64,000 nt of DNA from Manduca sexta (lineage: Eukaryota > Arthropoda > Insecta > Lepidoptera > Sphingidae): positions 1-64,000 of the forward strand of contig NC_051124.1 of the NCBI RefSeq assembly GCF_014839805.1, read 5' to 3'. Positions 44,701 to 56,200 of this stretch are shown piece after piece. The notes beneath the pieces were generated by a model that worked only from the letters and a program-made list of their open reading frames with translations, made no database searches and had not been told where the DNA came from. Position 1 is the stretch's first letter, and each line of letters starts with the position of its first letter. Both the position numbers and the translations under genes were made by a program.

Positions 44701-47700
44701 CTGCGAGTTTCTCCGTGGAGCCTGCTTCCTGACTGATACTCGAACCCAACACGGAATCCAATTCAGCCGCCTGCTCCACGATCTCTGGCTCGCTTACTAC
44801 CTAAAAGACAAGACAAAGTATCTGTATTTTTTTTGGGAAGTTAAAACAGGCTGAATTCATTTCAATGCAGTATAAAATTTTATTGTAAGCGAAAATCGAT
44901 ACAAACAAAATTCTACATAAATAATGTCTGTTACACTTAGTAATAAATATTTACCTGGCTAATGTAGACAAGTTTCTGTGGGCCGGCTTCTTGCGGACAT
45001 TTCTCGAATGTCAACAATTTACCGCCGAACTGCAACAAAAAACAAAATCATAAAAATTATATGGATAGAATGAATATCTTAACAAGGCAACCTGTTTTTG
45101 CCGCATTATCATGATCGCACTCAATAAGTTGGAGTTGTGATTTAAATATCATTACGTTTACAATACTCTCAAAAAGAATGTGGGTCATAAGAATATTTAT
45201 CTAAATACACAAAAAATTCACTTCTTGTTTTTCAGGGATTCGCTCGCGTTAGAAAACTATTGGAATATAGACATAAATCCTGTGCAACCAAACTTCACGC
45301 TATGGTCTGTCAAAATTATTTCTTCCTTATACCTGTCTTTTACATTATAACTAGCAATTATTACAAATAGTATTTTATTTATTACAACAAAAACAGTAAC
45401 CAGAACACCATGTATACTCACTGCAAACTTAGCGGCAGAGGGTCGTTTGAGCCACGCGGGCGGCGTGGGCGGCTGGTGGTGGGCGGCGGCGGGGGCGGGG
45501 GCGCGCGCCACGGCGGGCAGCTGGCTGAACGACGCCGCGCCGCCGAACGACTCCACTATGCTGCTCGTCGCCGCCGGACTCTGCGGGAGATGCAGACAAC
45601 GTGAATAAACATGAATATACATCAAAGTAATCTACTAATAGCTTGCTTAGGTTTTCAAGCTAATGAAGGCTACAAAGTTTGAAACTATTTTAAGAAATCA
45701 ATATTTGAGTTTTGAGAAAATCATCTACAATGTATATGTAATGTGTTTGTGTATATAATCAGAAACCAAGCCTAAATTACATTTTGTCAACTTTAAATGG
45801 ATATACAGTCAACCACAAATGTAGCTGAACAAATTCAAAACTTCAAATAAATATACACTTTCGCGATCTTAGCAATATTTATTTTTACTATCTATATAAT
45901 CTATTAAAGTTAACATGAGCTATTTTTGTGGCTGACTGTAGTGGCTGTAACTCTGACTAACTTGATATGTATAGACTTAATACTACATTATGATAACATA
46001 ATGAAAATGATAATATAATGAAACACTGACGACATCAGGCCTGGCGCCGCCGAGCAGGCAGTGCACGGCCACGTGCTGGTCGAACGACGCCGCCGACAGC
46101 AGGTTCGGGTCCCGCGGGCACCACGACACCTCGAACACCCACTGCTGCTGCTCGCTGATCTCCGACAGGATCTCACCGCCCTGCAAACAATATAATACGC
46201 TGTCAAATATACAGAATGTTTCAATAATTATTTTTCTTTTTTGGTTCATTAGTGTACAATAAATCTTGCCTATACATAACCCTTTACTAATAAACGTTAA
46301 GGTGGTAGCTCAAGGTCCATTTTCATACATTTTGTTTCGGCTTTAATCTGGGTAACTAAACAAGTATTGGCAAGTAAAGAATTTAAATTCACGTCTAGTT
46401 AGTAATTAGAAGTTAAAATTTCGTCATATTAAATTTTAAAGGCCGAAATATCCATGATTATTAATTATTTTTACGTTTTTCTTTCAACTGCGAGAACTAA
46501 TCACTAACTAGACGTGAATTTAAATTCTTTACTTGCCAATACTTGTTTAGTTACCCAGATTAAAGCCGAAACAAAATGTATGAAAATGGACCTTGAGCTA
46601 CCACCTTAATTATATTCAAAAAGAATGTCAGTGACAAGAGTCACATGGCATAAGTGACAAATCTCTCTCTGTCTCGCTCTATAAGTTACACCACTCAAGC
46701 AATTATTTGTTATGGTTGCTTATATATTCTCACCGGTTTAGTGTTATTAGGGTTCCAGCACAGCACTCTGCCGTCCTTCCCACCAGAGAGCAGCATGTCA
46801 GGGTCCTGTCTACACCACGAGACAGCCATCACGCCTTTGTTGTGACCTTCCAGCGTGGCCAATGGTGACGCTGCCAACCTAGAAATTGTATAGTGCTAGC
46901 TAAGTAAGGGGCCGTTCAAGTATTACGTAACGCTATTTGGGAGGAGGGGGGGTCTTGTACAACGTTACGATATGTTACAGGGGCGGGAGGGAGTTTTCGT
47001 ACAAAGTGTTATGTAACATTGTTTTTTTTTTATTTTAAAACAATAACAAAGGTATTTAAAAAATCTTCAAAAATTGCATGACGTAATACTTGAACGGCCC
47101 CTAAGTTGATTTCAGCGATAGCGTAAAAAAAATTGCATTATATGCTGGCGTTGGCGAAGACGTTTTTAACAAAAAAAAAAATATACGATGTTATAAAATA
47201 TCCCTAAAGAAACATTTTATTTGGCAAAGTTACTTTGATCAATCAACCTCATCATTAAATCAGTCTAACCTGTAATCTACATAATATTTGTTACCTACTA
47301 TGTGTTCTGTCCAAAATTATATGCAAGATTTGTGAAAATTTTAACTTGTAGAGTACTCACCTCAAATCCCATAGTTGTATGACGGGCACTTGATCGTCCT
47401 CCGAGGCGATGCACAGCTGCGTCGCGACTGACGGGTGCCACGCCAGCGCGCGCCATCTCGTGCGGGACTGCGAGTCACTGGGGAGCGAGAAGTTTTCATT
47501 AGCAGCTACTGAATTTAATTAATTTAATTTACTCTCAATATCATGTGCCAGCCTTTATCCTCGAAGATGTAGACAAGTATAATAACTGTTGTTTTCAATA
47601 AAACATACCAATATTTTTTTTTGGATCCATCGCAAATATTTACCACTCAACAAAAAAAAATTATTAGTTCAATACAAAGGACTTCTTTGGTTCATTCTCG

Positions 47701-50700
47701 GGATCGAATCGAAGATTAAAAATGTGGTTGTTTTTTTTTTAAAACAGCCGTTAATAAACACTCCATTCAACGAATTTTCTAATGTTCCCATTATGGTGGG
47801 TATGTGATGGACTTTTGGCTTACAGGTACAAAATTCAATGTCTAAAAATTTTTGTTTGTAATTTAATTATTGAATTTTAATTACCAATAGATGTTTTTCT
47901 TAATTTACACGGCCACAAGACTAATGAGCCAATAAAAACTTGATATTTAATACCTTAATTTCATAATAGGTTCATTCTTCCTCAGATCCCACACGACGCA
48001 TCTCGTCGCAAATGTGGAGCCCAGTATGTGTTGTACCTACAACAAAAACGTTTCAGGTAATTTCATCAAGAACTGAGTAGAGTATTATATTCTCTAACTT
48101 CGATACATATACTTACAATTCAAACATATACTGGTACACCTGACTTCACTCGCATTTAATAGTCCTTATCAGTATAAAACAGTAGCAAAATTCATCTAAT
48201 AAAAAATCCCTAACTACCAAAGAAAATCGCGTAAAAATTGTACCAGCTGATTAGGTGATTAAATTCTAACAGACCTGTCGTAAGTACTTAAAAATGAATT
48301 ATATGCCAGTTTTAACTAGTTGGTTGTAAGAACTTTATCTTTGTTTTAAATGCTTGTTGAAATGGAAATATCTTTTTAACTTCTATTACAAATAATATCC
48401 ACTCTGAATCTCGATCCGTCTGACCTGTTGGTTCCACGCGAGCCCCTGCACATGGTCGTACGGCTGGTTCCTGGTACCAGGCGCCATCGGCTGGCTAGTG
48501 TTGTTTAAGTCCCAGATGTAAATCTCGCTGTCGGACGCGCCTGACGCGAGCAAGTTCTTCTGGTACGGGTTGATATCCAGCGCTGACACATGTCCTGGAA
48601 ATATGAAAATAACATTAGCCCCATTCTTCAGTTCAGTAAAAGCATCCCTAATTTTAGTTTATCATATTAGATTATAGAATAGTTGGCTTTGTTGGTAAAT
48701 AGAACATATCGACACTAAGTTTCATACATAATTAAAATCAGGACATTTTTCCATGCTTTTTTAATCTAGCTAAAATTTTTCGAAAAAAATCTTGCATACG
48801 TCAACCAGCCTGTCTACCATCTATATTTACATAAAAAGCTGTCTGATCAAAATATTTTTTTTAAAGATTGTAAATACATGATAGACAGTTTGAGAAGTAA
48901 TACCAATAGTCATGCAACAGCAATATGGTGACCATCTATTGAACATACACTGACTGATTATATTAATTTAGATGAGTGACATTTTGTCCAACACTTAACA
49001 TAATATGATGTATTTTTGGTAAACACAAGCATACAAGTTAACTTATAATAAAACTTTAACCTAATTAAACATTGGACAACTGATAACATTTCCATTATCA
49101 ATGGACAGTGGAGAACATCATTCAGTATGTTATTTCATACTAGGTAATAAGCAGTCAGTAATCAGTATCACATATCTTTTATATTTAAAAACAGTCCAAT
49201 AAAATGCAATAAATGATATTTGTATTTTTGCCTGTGACTTATAAGGAACCCCAAAAATTGTTAAATAGATTTGAATAAAATTTATTACATGAATAGACTG
49301 TGTCCTGTATTAACATATAGTATGGCATATGGGGCATTTGTTCCATAAAAGGCTTATTTCATAAATGGTACTAAAGTATTATTTACCATTATGTTTAGTG
49401 CTGCTGCCAAGCAGGCAATCGCTGGCATTGTTGAGCAGTTTGTCAGCGCTGTAGAACTGTAGCAGTCCCCCGTCACATCCACCCACAATCACTCCCGCTC
49501 CAGACCACACCAGCTTTTGAAATCTACAATAAAGTAATTCTACTGCTTAATATTCTGGTAATAATGCACCAGTCTCTAATGCTCAATAGTATAGTTGAAA
49601 AAGGATTTGTATATCAGAACAAATGTCCACAGGTTCTAAACTCAAGGCTCACACCTATGACTTTTCAAAGCTAAATGTGTATTGTTTATGAAATATTATT
49701 TGTTTTATGAAGGAAAACATCATGAAGTAACCTATATACTTGAGAATTCTTCAAAAGAATTTAAAATGTATGTAAAATCTGCCCGCAGTAGGCCAGCATG
49801 GTAGGCTAAGACCAAAGCCCTATCTATAATAAAGAAGGCCCATGATCAGCAATGTGCAATATATAATACTGAGATGATATTATTTATCTATACTATTATA
49901 TAAAGCTGAAGAGTTTGTTTGTTTGTTTGTTTGTTTGAACGCGCTAATCTCAGGAACTACCGATCCGAACTGAAAAATTCTTTTTGCGTTGGATAGCCCT
50001 TTGTTCGTGGAGTGCTATAGGCTATATATCATCACGCTATACCCAATAGGAGCGGAGCAGTAATGCCTAATCTCAGGAACTACCGGTCCGAACTGAAAAA
50101 TTCTTTTTGCGTTGGATAGCCCTTTGTTCGTGGAGTGCTATAGGCTATATATCATCACGCTATACCCTATAGGAGCGGAGCAGTAATGGTTAATCTCAGG
50201 AACTACCGGTCCAGACTGAAAAATTCTTTTGCGTTGGATAGCCTTTTATTCGTGGAGTGCTATAGGCTATATATCATCACGCTATACCCAATAGGAGCAG
50301 AGCAGTAATGGCTAATCTCAGGAAGTACCGGTTCGAACTGAAAAAATATTTTTGTGTTGGATAGCCCTTTGTTCCTGGAGTGCTATAGGTTATATATCGT
50401 CAGGCTATGACCAATAGGAGCGGAGCAGTAATGAAACATGATGCAAAAACGGGGACAATTTATTAGTTTTGAGAGCTTCTGTTGCGTGCGCTGCGTAAAC
50501 GGTTAAAGTTATGCAACAATAATGTATGACGGGATTGTTCCTCTTAAAAAGTTCTACAAAATTATATCATAAAACATAGTCCCCCGCTGCATCGGTCTGC
50601 CCGAACGTGTTAAACTCAAAAACTACCCAACGTATTAGGATAAAATTTGGTATGGAGACAGTTTGAGACCCTGGGAAGAACATAGGCTCCCGGGAAAATA

Positions 50701-52356
50701 TATAGCGTGACTTTTATAACGGAAAACTTTAGCCCGACAAACTTTATAAAGCGGGCGGAGCCGCGGGCAAAAGCTAGTAAATTATATTATGAACCATCAT
50801 GTAATGCTAATCTATATTATTGTGGCACAATTTGCAAGCATTCAGAGTTTGTACAATACATCCCAGAAATAGGAGGTATCCATCACATGTCCTTCACCGT
50901 CGGCTGAGGTGGGTGGGAGAAAGTTAGGCGGAAACTAATGAGCAGGCACGTAACGCGAAACGATCCATTAGATGTATTACTGTGTGCCTAGCGGACTGGG
51001 TCGCGTGTGACGAGCGACGGCGTGTGAGAATATGTAACATTTATAGTAAAGAGATAATATTTGAAACCATAATATGTTAATCTGTATATACAAAAATGAA
51101 TCCCTATTTCCCTCGGTCACGCCATCACGCGTAAACGACTGGACCAATTTCACTATGTTTTTTTGTTGTTTTTGTTATTGTCAGGAGGAGGTTCTTATGA
51201 AAGAAAAAAATCAAAAAATTGCGCGGGAAATTAGACAATTTAAGAAAACTTGACAATATAAATTTTACATAACTGTCAGTGGTTTGAAATAACTGTCAGC
51301 GATCGACAATGCGCGCGTGCATACATATAACAGTTAAGACAGGAAAACATCTGTCGGGTCAGCTAGTTATTATAATATTGATGCAAATATGTGCCAGTCC
51401 AAAAACGAATGCTGTCCATTGTAAGACACTTACACAAGATGTACTGATTACTTCATAGGAAATAAGAGGCAAACTTCCAATAGTGTGAAGCACTATGAAC
51501 AATACAAAACACTTGCTTAATTACTTTCATGACTGACTGGGTGTGCAACATGCACCCATTATCATATAAGGCATCCAATATTTGCCATAGGTATTCCAAA
51601 TCTATACAAATAATAAAAATATAAGACCCTTTGGCAAAAATTTATTATGTTTCACCCGTGATTGTACTACCAATAGATCAATGTTGTGATCTTAGCATCT
51701 TTGTTTAACTATATATACTGCAATGTGCCAACTAGAAACATTTGAAGTAGAATATTAAGAAGTTGCTAATATGTTAATTAGTTAAATACATAGTAACTAA
51801 GAATTGTATTTATTAGGCTTCACAAAACTAGTCATCACTAATTCATTTTAACACATATAGATTGGGTTAATCAATACTATTAACAATTTGCTTTTAAATT
51901 TTACATTCCTGTTCTACCTCTTGTATAATTTATGAATGCACTCTTTATTAGTAAAAAATATCATAAAATTTGTCTTTAATACAGTTATAACATATTATGA
52001 AAATATTAAACTATAACATGAATGCCATAATTTAATTATTTGTACCTTCTGTCTGCTTGGTATTGAAAAGTATAACCAATTTGACCCCATTTTTATCCCC
52101 ACCATGGTAACTAACATAAACAATAAATAAGAATAAGAAATGCTCACTTATGTTGAGTTTGTAATGAAGATTTCAACTCCAAATCTACTCCAGGGTCTTC
52201 CAAATTCAAACTGTACAGTTCTAAATGCGAACTGGAACTAAACGACGCGTCGACTTGCTGCGCCGCCGAGCCGGCCGCCAGCGTTATGGGATAGTGCTCC
52301 GCCGGCGACCAGCACACGTTCACCGTCCTCTTCAACTCTTTTATCCTCATCTTCAC
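38488..52356 (-). CDS. Sec31: Sec31A, COPII outer coat protein (copy 2, exons 1-22)
   Basis: Exons 5' to 3': 52148-52356, 49387-49523, 48425-48594, 47954-48036, 47361-47477, 46734-46878, 46031-46180, 45422-45580, 44955-45029, 44700-44800, 44410-44522, 44023-44114, 43451-43507, 43087-43171, 42408-42518, 41948-42145, 41589-41770, 41116-41271, 40703-40790, 40229-40414, 39651-40063, 38488-38712. All are GT-AG, phases agree and the frame is open. Residues 1-337 (exons 1-7) form the WD40 propeller ('EIYIWDLNN', 'CVVWDLRK', 'PVIQLWDLR', 'DGRVLCWNP'); exons 8-9 hold '[20 protein letters not shown]'; exons 11-18 (about 449-780) are the alpha-solenoid; exons 19-22 are proline-rich. With exons 23-25 taken from copy 1 the protein is 1,209 aa, as expected. 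Sec31 with Sec13 forms the outer cage of ER-exit vesicles. Confidence 0.93.
39651..40063 (-). CDS. Sec31: Sec31 exon 21 with [10 protein letters not shown] repeats (copy 2)
   Basis: 137 codons beginning '[20 protein letters not shown]' and ending '[14 protein letters not shown]'; both ends match conserved Sec31 motifs (a GLP-RSKY block and a GWNDPP block). Between them lies an insertion of repeats built from [10 protein letters not shown] units. Copy 1's exon (26846-27257) is one base shorter: its repeat lacks a G at about 26987, which ends the frame early. Confidence 0.88.
42727..42935 (-). repeat. SINE 1 in Sec31 intron (copy 2)
   Basis: Ortholog of 29998-30205, nearly identical, same position in the intron between exons 14 and 15. 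Confidence 0.8.
46301..46605. mobile_element. TTAA-flanked MITE with 105-bp inverted ends (copy 2 only)
   Basis: Ends GGTGGTAGCTCAAGGTCC and its reverse complement begin inverted repeats that stay identical for about 105 bases each; TTAA flanks both sides (46297-46300 and 46606-46609). Copy 1 has the empty site with a single TTAA (34191-34194) in otherwise identical sequence. TTAA duplication is the piggyBac hallmark. It sits in the intron between Sec31 exons 6 and 7 and has no coding capacity. Confidence 0.92.
46918..47101. mobile_element. PIF/Harbinger-like MITE (copy 2)
   Basis: Ortholog of 34494-34675, 184 bp, same TAA flanks (46915-46917 and 47102-47104). Present in both copies, so older than their divergence. 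Confidence 0.75.
49640..49880 (+). repeat. old SINE 1 copy
   Basis: Contains a diverged order of SINE 1 blocks: 'gaaggaaaacatcatga', 'cttgagaattcttcaaaaga', 'gtaaaatctgcccgcagtag', 'gccagcatggtaggctaaga' and 'aatatataatactgagatga'. It lies in the intron between Sec31 exons 1 and 2. Confidence 0.6.
49887..50777 (+). mobile_element. Helitron-like element with tandem repeats
   Basis: Starts TCTATACTATTATATAAAGC after an A and ends GGGCAAAAGCTAG before a T. A 5' TC, a 3' CTAG (CTRR) end and insertion between A and T without target duplication fit a non-autonomous Helitron. A short GC-rich palindrome (GCGG-AG-CCGC, 50755-50764) precedes the end. The interior has a (GTTT)n tract, four tandem repeats at 49944-50434 and the words 'gcgtgcgctgcgtaaacggt'. 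No Rep/helicase is encoded. Confidence 0.7.
49944..50434 (+). repeat. four tandem repeats of about 123 bp
   Basis: Units start at 49944, 50067, 50190 and 50312 with 'taatctcaggaactac' (last unit 'gaagtac'), continue 'ttgcgttggatagcc' (last unit 'ttgtgttggatagcc') and 'gtgctatagg.tatatatc', and end 'ggagc.gagcagtaatg'. The first three are very similar and the last is the most diverged, pointing to recent expansion from one side. Confidence 0.9.
51081..51366 (+). mobile_element. second Helitron-like element, short
   Basis: Starts TCTGTATATACAAAAATGAA after an A and ends GTCGGGTCAGCTAG before a T. A hairpin, GACAG at 51338 and CTGTC at 51351, sits 8 bases before CTAG, as Helitron 3' ends require. 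286 bp, no coding capacity, same intron as the previous element. Confidence 0.7.
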
Positions 52357-53288
52357 GACACTATCTCACTAAAACAACACACTAAATCACTGAAAAACTT
52401 GATGTATTTGCAAAATTATGTCACAATTTTGGAACGCTTCCCACAAATTACATTTGTATTTCTCTAGCAATAGGGCGTTTGTAAGAGATAAAGAAAGGAC
52501 TGAAATTGTATTTTATACAGAAACTAGCAGTATTTCAATAAAATAATATAAAATTTACCATAAAAACACCAACTTGGCAGTTCCAACGTGGCTGACGTAA
52601 ATATATCCGATTTGACAGCTGCGGATGCGTTCCAAATCCCACATAATCAAGCGACACGTCATACAATAATACAAATATTACGTATTCTTTTCTTATTTGT
52701 AGTTTTATATCAAAAAAGGTGCAATTAAATGAACTTTTTTTAGAACAATAATATTATAATGGACTTCATTAGGAGTCACAAAAAAGCCAAACTCGTATTT
52801 CTATATTTTATTTCTATGTTACTTACCAATTTTAAAATAGTGGTTTTTGAAACCATCACATGATCTGTTGATTTTATAGCGATGAAAGACCGTTCAATGT
52901 TGAAGCACTAAAATTAGAATAACAATTTAGTCGAAACATGTTTATTTTGTCCCCATGACAACACAAACACCACTATATTTGTTCGTCGCATTAAACACGT
53001 ATTTTACTTATATATCTTAATGCTTAGTTTTCTTCGTATCAAAATGTAAAAGTCAGTACTTACTTACGTAAAAAGCTCTAAATAAAATACTGGCACAAAT
53101 GCTTTAGGAATTCTTCTGGCACAATAAAAAATATCATAGAATGACATAAACCAACGAATTTATGTCAGAAAACAAAGACAAATAAACTAAAGTTGTTTTA
53201 TAACGGTAAGATTTTGCTAAAATTTGTCTATTGGAATTATTTAATGAGAATAAACGCATTGCTAAATATTCACAGGAACATATTCATA
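52357..53288. promoter_or_regulatory. divergent intergenic region, Sec31 and TPH gene
   Basis: The two start codons face away from each other 932 bp apart. This stretch must hold the Sec31 promoter and at least the upstream part of the TPH gene's promoter. I see no clear TATA box for Sec31, as usual for a housekeeping gene. Confidence 0.5.
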
Positions 53289-56200
53289 ATGCCCATTGTG
53301 ATGAGTAAGGATGAATGGGCACGCATCACCAGATGGACTGACACGAACCGGGAAGACCCCGAGGTGGTTCGCCGACGCGAGTACGTCAGATACCTGGACG
53401 CTACCAGCAAGGAAATGACTAAACACTGGCCAAATTCTGTGGAGGTGCTTAGTTCATAGTCTGTCTTAAAATGATAGATGTTTTAAGCAAATTCTTCATC
53501 ATAGTATCTACTAAGTAAATAATTTGATTCTGGTCTAGCGGTAGGGTAAAATATCGTCTTCCTTGGATCCTGGATTCATATAATTATTGTCGGGCAATAT
53601 TTTTTGCCAGTTTCAAGTAAAACATTAGTTCCTTAGTTTGTTTCTCTAAACAATCGTTTTCAGGCACATAGCCAAACTTTAAAAACATAAATCTGCCAAA
53701 ACTTTAGTCACGAATGCCAATATTTTACTGTTATGAAAATGAACCTACTTATTTATAAATAAAGACACAAAGACAAAAATAAAACAATCCATTCGTGTTG
53801 TTTCATATCAGAACGTAAACAAACGCAACGAGGAGTTGCGCCGCGAGAGGATCGCGGAGGCCGATGAGGCTAATACTCGGTTCTACAAACGCTACGTGAA
53901 GCAGCAGAGGGAGCAGCAGCAACGGCTGATGCACAGCGCCAGAGACATCGTGTTTAAGAACAAGGACGCGCCTAAAATGTTACTCGGGTAGGCAATAACC
54001 ACAGGAGGATCTAAAGATCAGTTCTACTAGCCTTATATCAATCATGGAGAGATAAGATGTGAAGAAGATAACGCTAGCAACGTTGGTTCTAAGTCGCGCC
54101 CAAACTTTTGCTCTGAGGGGCATGGTAATCCTGAAATCGTTTAGAGAATTTGTTTTATAGCGGCACGGCGAAATTTCCCCATTGCACCTGATGGTAAGTG
54201 GCGTGGGGTCCAGTAGAATGTCGACTACTAACTAGAGATGATTACCTCTCGACAGTCGATACAATTATGCCGGCCTATTGGAATCGGATTACAGACTGAT
54301 CCCGGAACGCGACACACTTACGTGAGCCACTACGACGGGTTTTAACACCTTGTGTACGGTGGTCGCTATCCGGACGAATATAAAATATATCCTACCACCA
54401 GCCAGTTTTACTGTGTCCATGGCACTAACAATTTTTAAACAGATAAGTACCTGTAACATAAAAAAAATATGCTTAAATTTATTAGTGGCAAAAAAAATAC
54501 TGGAAGTAAATTACCCCATAATTTAATTTGCTCAGCTGCTATAAATGCTTTATACTAATTAATTATAACTGAATCTATCTTATTGGTAAATATCCCGCAG
54601 TGCCGTTATAGAAACAGTGATACAGAAAGAGCGCATGGAACAGCTCAAATTCCTGGAAGAACAGAGGCGTCTGCAAGCAGAACAGAAGAGAAGAGACGAC
54701 GACGACATAATCCAGAAAGCTAACGAATGGAACCAACTGATGGCAGATCGAAAGCAGAAACGATTTGAAGTCAACAAGGGACATCAGAAGGAGATAGTCG
54801 ATCAGTGAGAATAATCTTATATTCCTTCTATCAGCCAGCTTTAATAAACGATCTCAATCCAAACTTCAATCCGATTTCGAGAATAAACCAATCAAAATAA
54901 ATCGTTTGTAAGCATGTCATGATAACTTTGTTGTGATCGCTCCATTTTCGCGATATACAGAAAAAGCGTTTGGGTTCGTTTATTGAAAATGGTGGTATAA
55001 ATTAACTGAGTTCTTATATCACTTCTTCTTAATATTATTAATTCGAAAGTTTATGGACATATTGGGACGTTATGTCTAACGTAAGTAAAAGTAGATTTAG
55101 ATGAAATTTGATTATGACCATGTACTGAATCAATTAAAAGTATCTATGTGTGGGAGTTATTTAAAAGTATCTATCGACAGGGCCAATGAGATCGCCGAGC
55201 GAAACAGAATTGAGTACGAGACGGAACTGAATCTGCAGAAGATCGACAACATCAAAGCAAACGAACAGATGGAGGCTATTAAAGAGTTTGAAACTAATTT
55301 TGTGAGTACTTCTAACTTAGTATCGAGGAATTTCAAAAATATACAACCATAAAATTCAACATTGTAATTTTGAAATCATTCGGTACCTAATGATATTATG
55401 TTTACGCGAAAGTTAGACATTAAAATTTAATATTTATTGGACCACCAACATCTAAAATTTAAAAAGTTGTATATATGTAAAATGTAGGTAGATATTGTAA
55501 CTTTGACTTTACGGATGAACAACACCTCAGTCCCCCCCGTGACCATGAAGGCTGCAAAGTCTTCGAAACGTCGGGAGAAGACTAAAATTTAAAAAACCGC
55601 GGTAAAATCCGAAAAGTAGTTTAATTTCAATGTCTAACGTTCGCGTAAACATAAGAAATCATTATATTTTGTAATATTAAAAATATCTTTCCATTGCAGA
55701 AAGCAGCAGAAAAGGCCCGCATCTGGTCCGACATGGAGAGGTCTAAGGAGGAGAGCGAGCAGCGGCGCAAGGAGCAAGAGGCCCGCGACCGCATGGACGA
55801 CCGCCTGATGAACGTGCTGCTCAGGTCCAAGGCCAGGATTGATAGGAGACGGAAGCAGACCGAGATTGACGTATGTTCTTTTGGTTTTTATATTACAGCT
55901 TTTCATGTTCTATAGGTTAATTGCTAAATATCTAAATGAAAAAAGCTGCGGCACTGATGAGATATCGGCAATCGATGATGGTCTTAATGTTATGAAATAC
56001 GATTACAAAATATCTGTGTTGGTTTTAAATGTTGTGGTTTTGCACGTATTGCATTAAAAAAAACACTTCAAGTTTAACAAATACCTGGCGGCCGTTATTG
56101 ATAATGAATAAAATAAAACTGATTTTAGCTTCCATTCGAACTCAAGAATAAGTCAATTCAAATAAGTTATTTGTAAGCGTATGAAAAAACCCTATGTACT

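Noticed and set aside
24280..52356. Genuine tandem duplication of Sec31
   Set aside because: The copies are truncated at complementary ends beside a scaffold gap and together make one complete gene; kept only as a less likely alternative.
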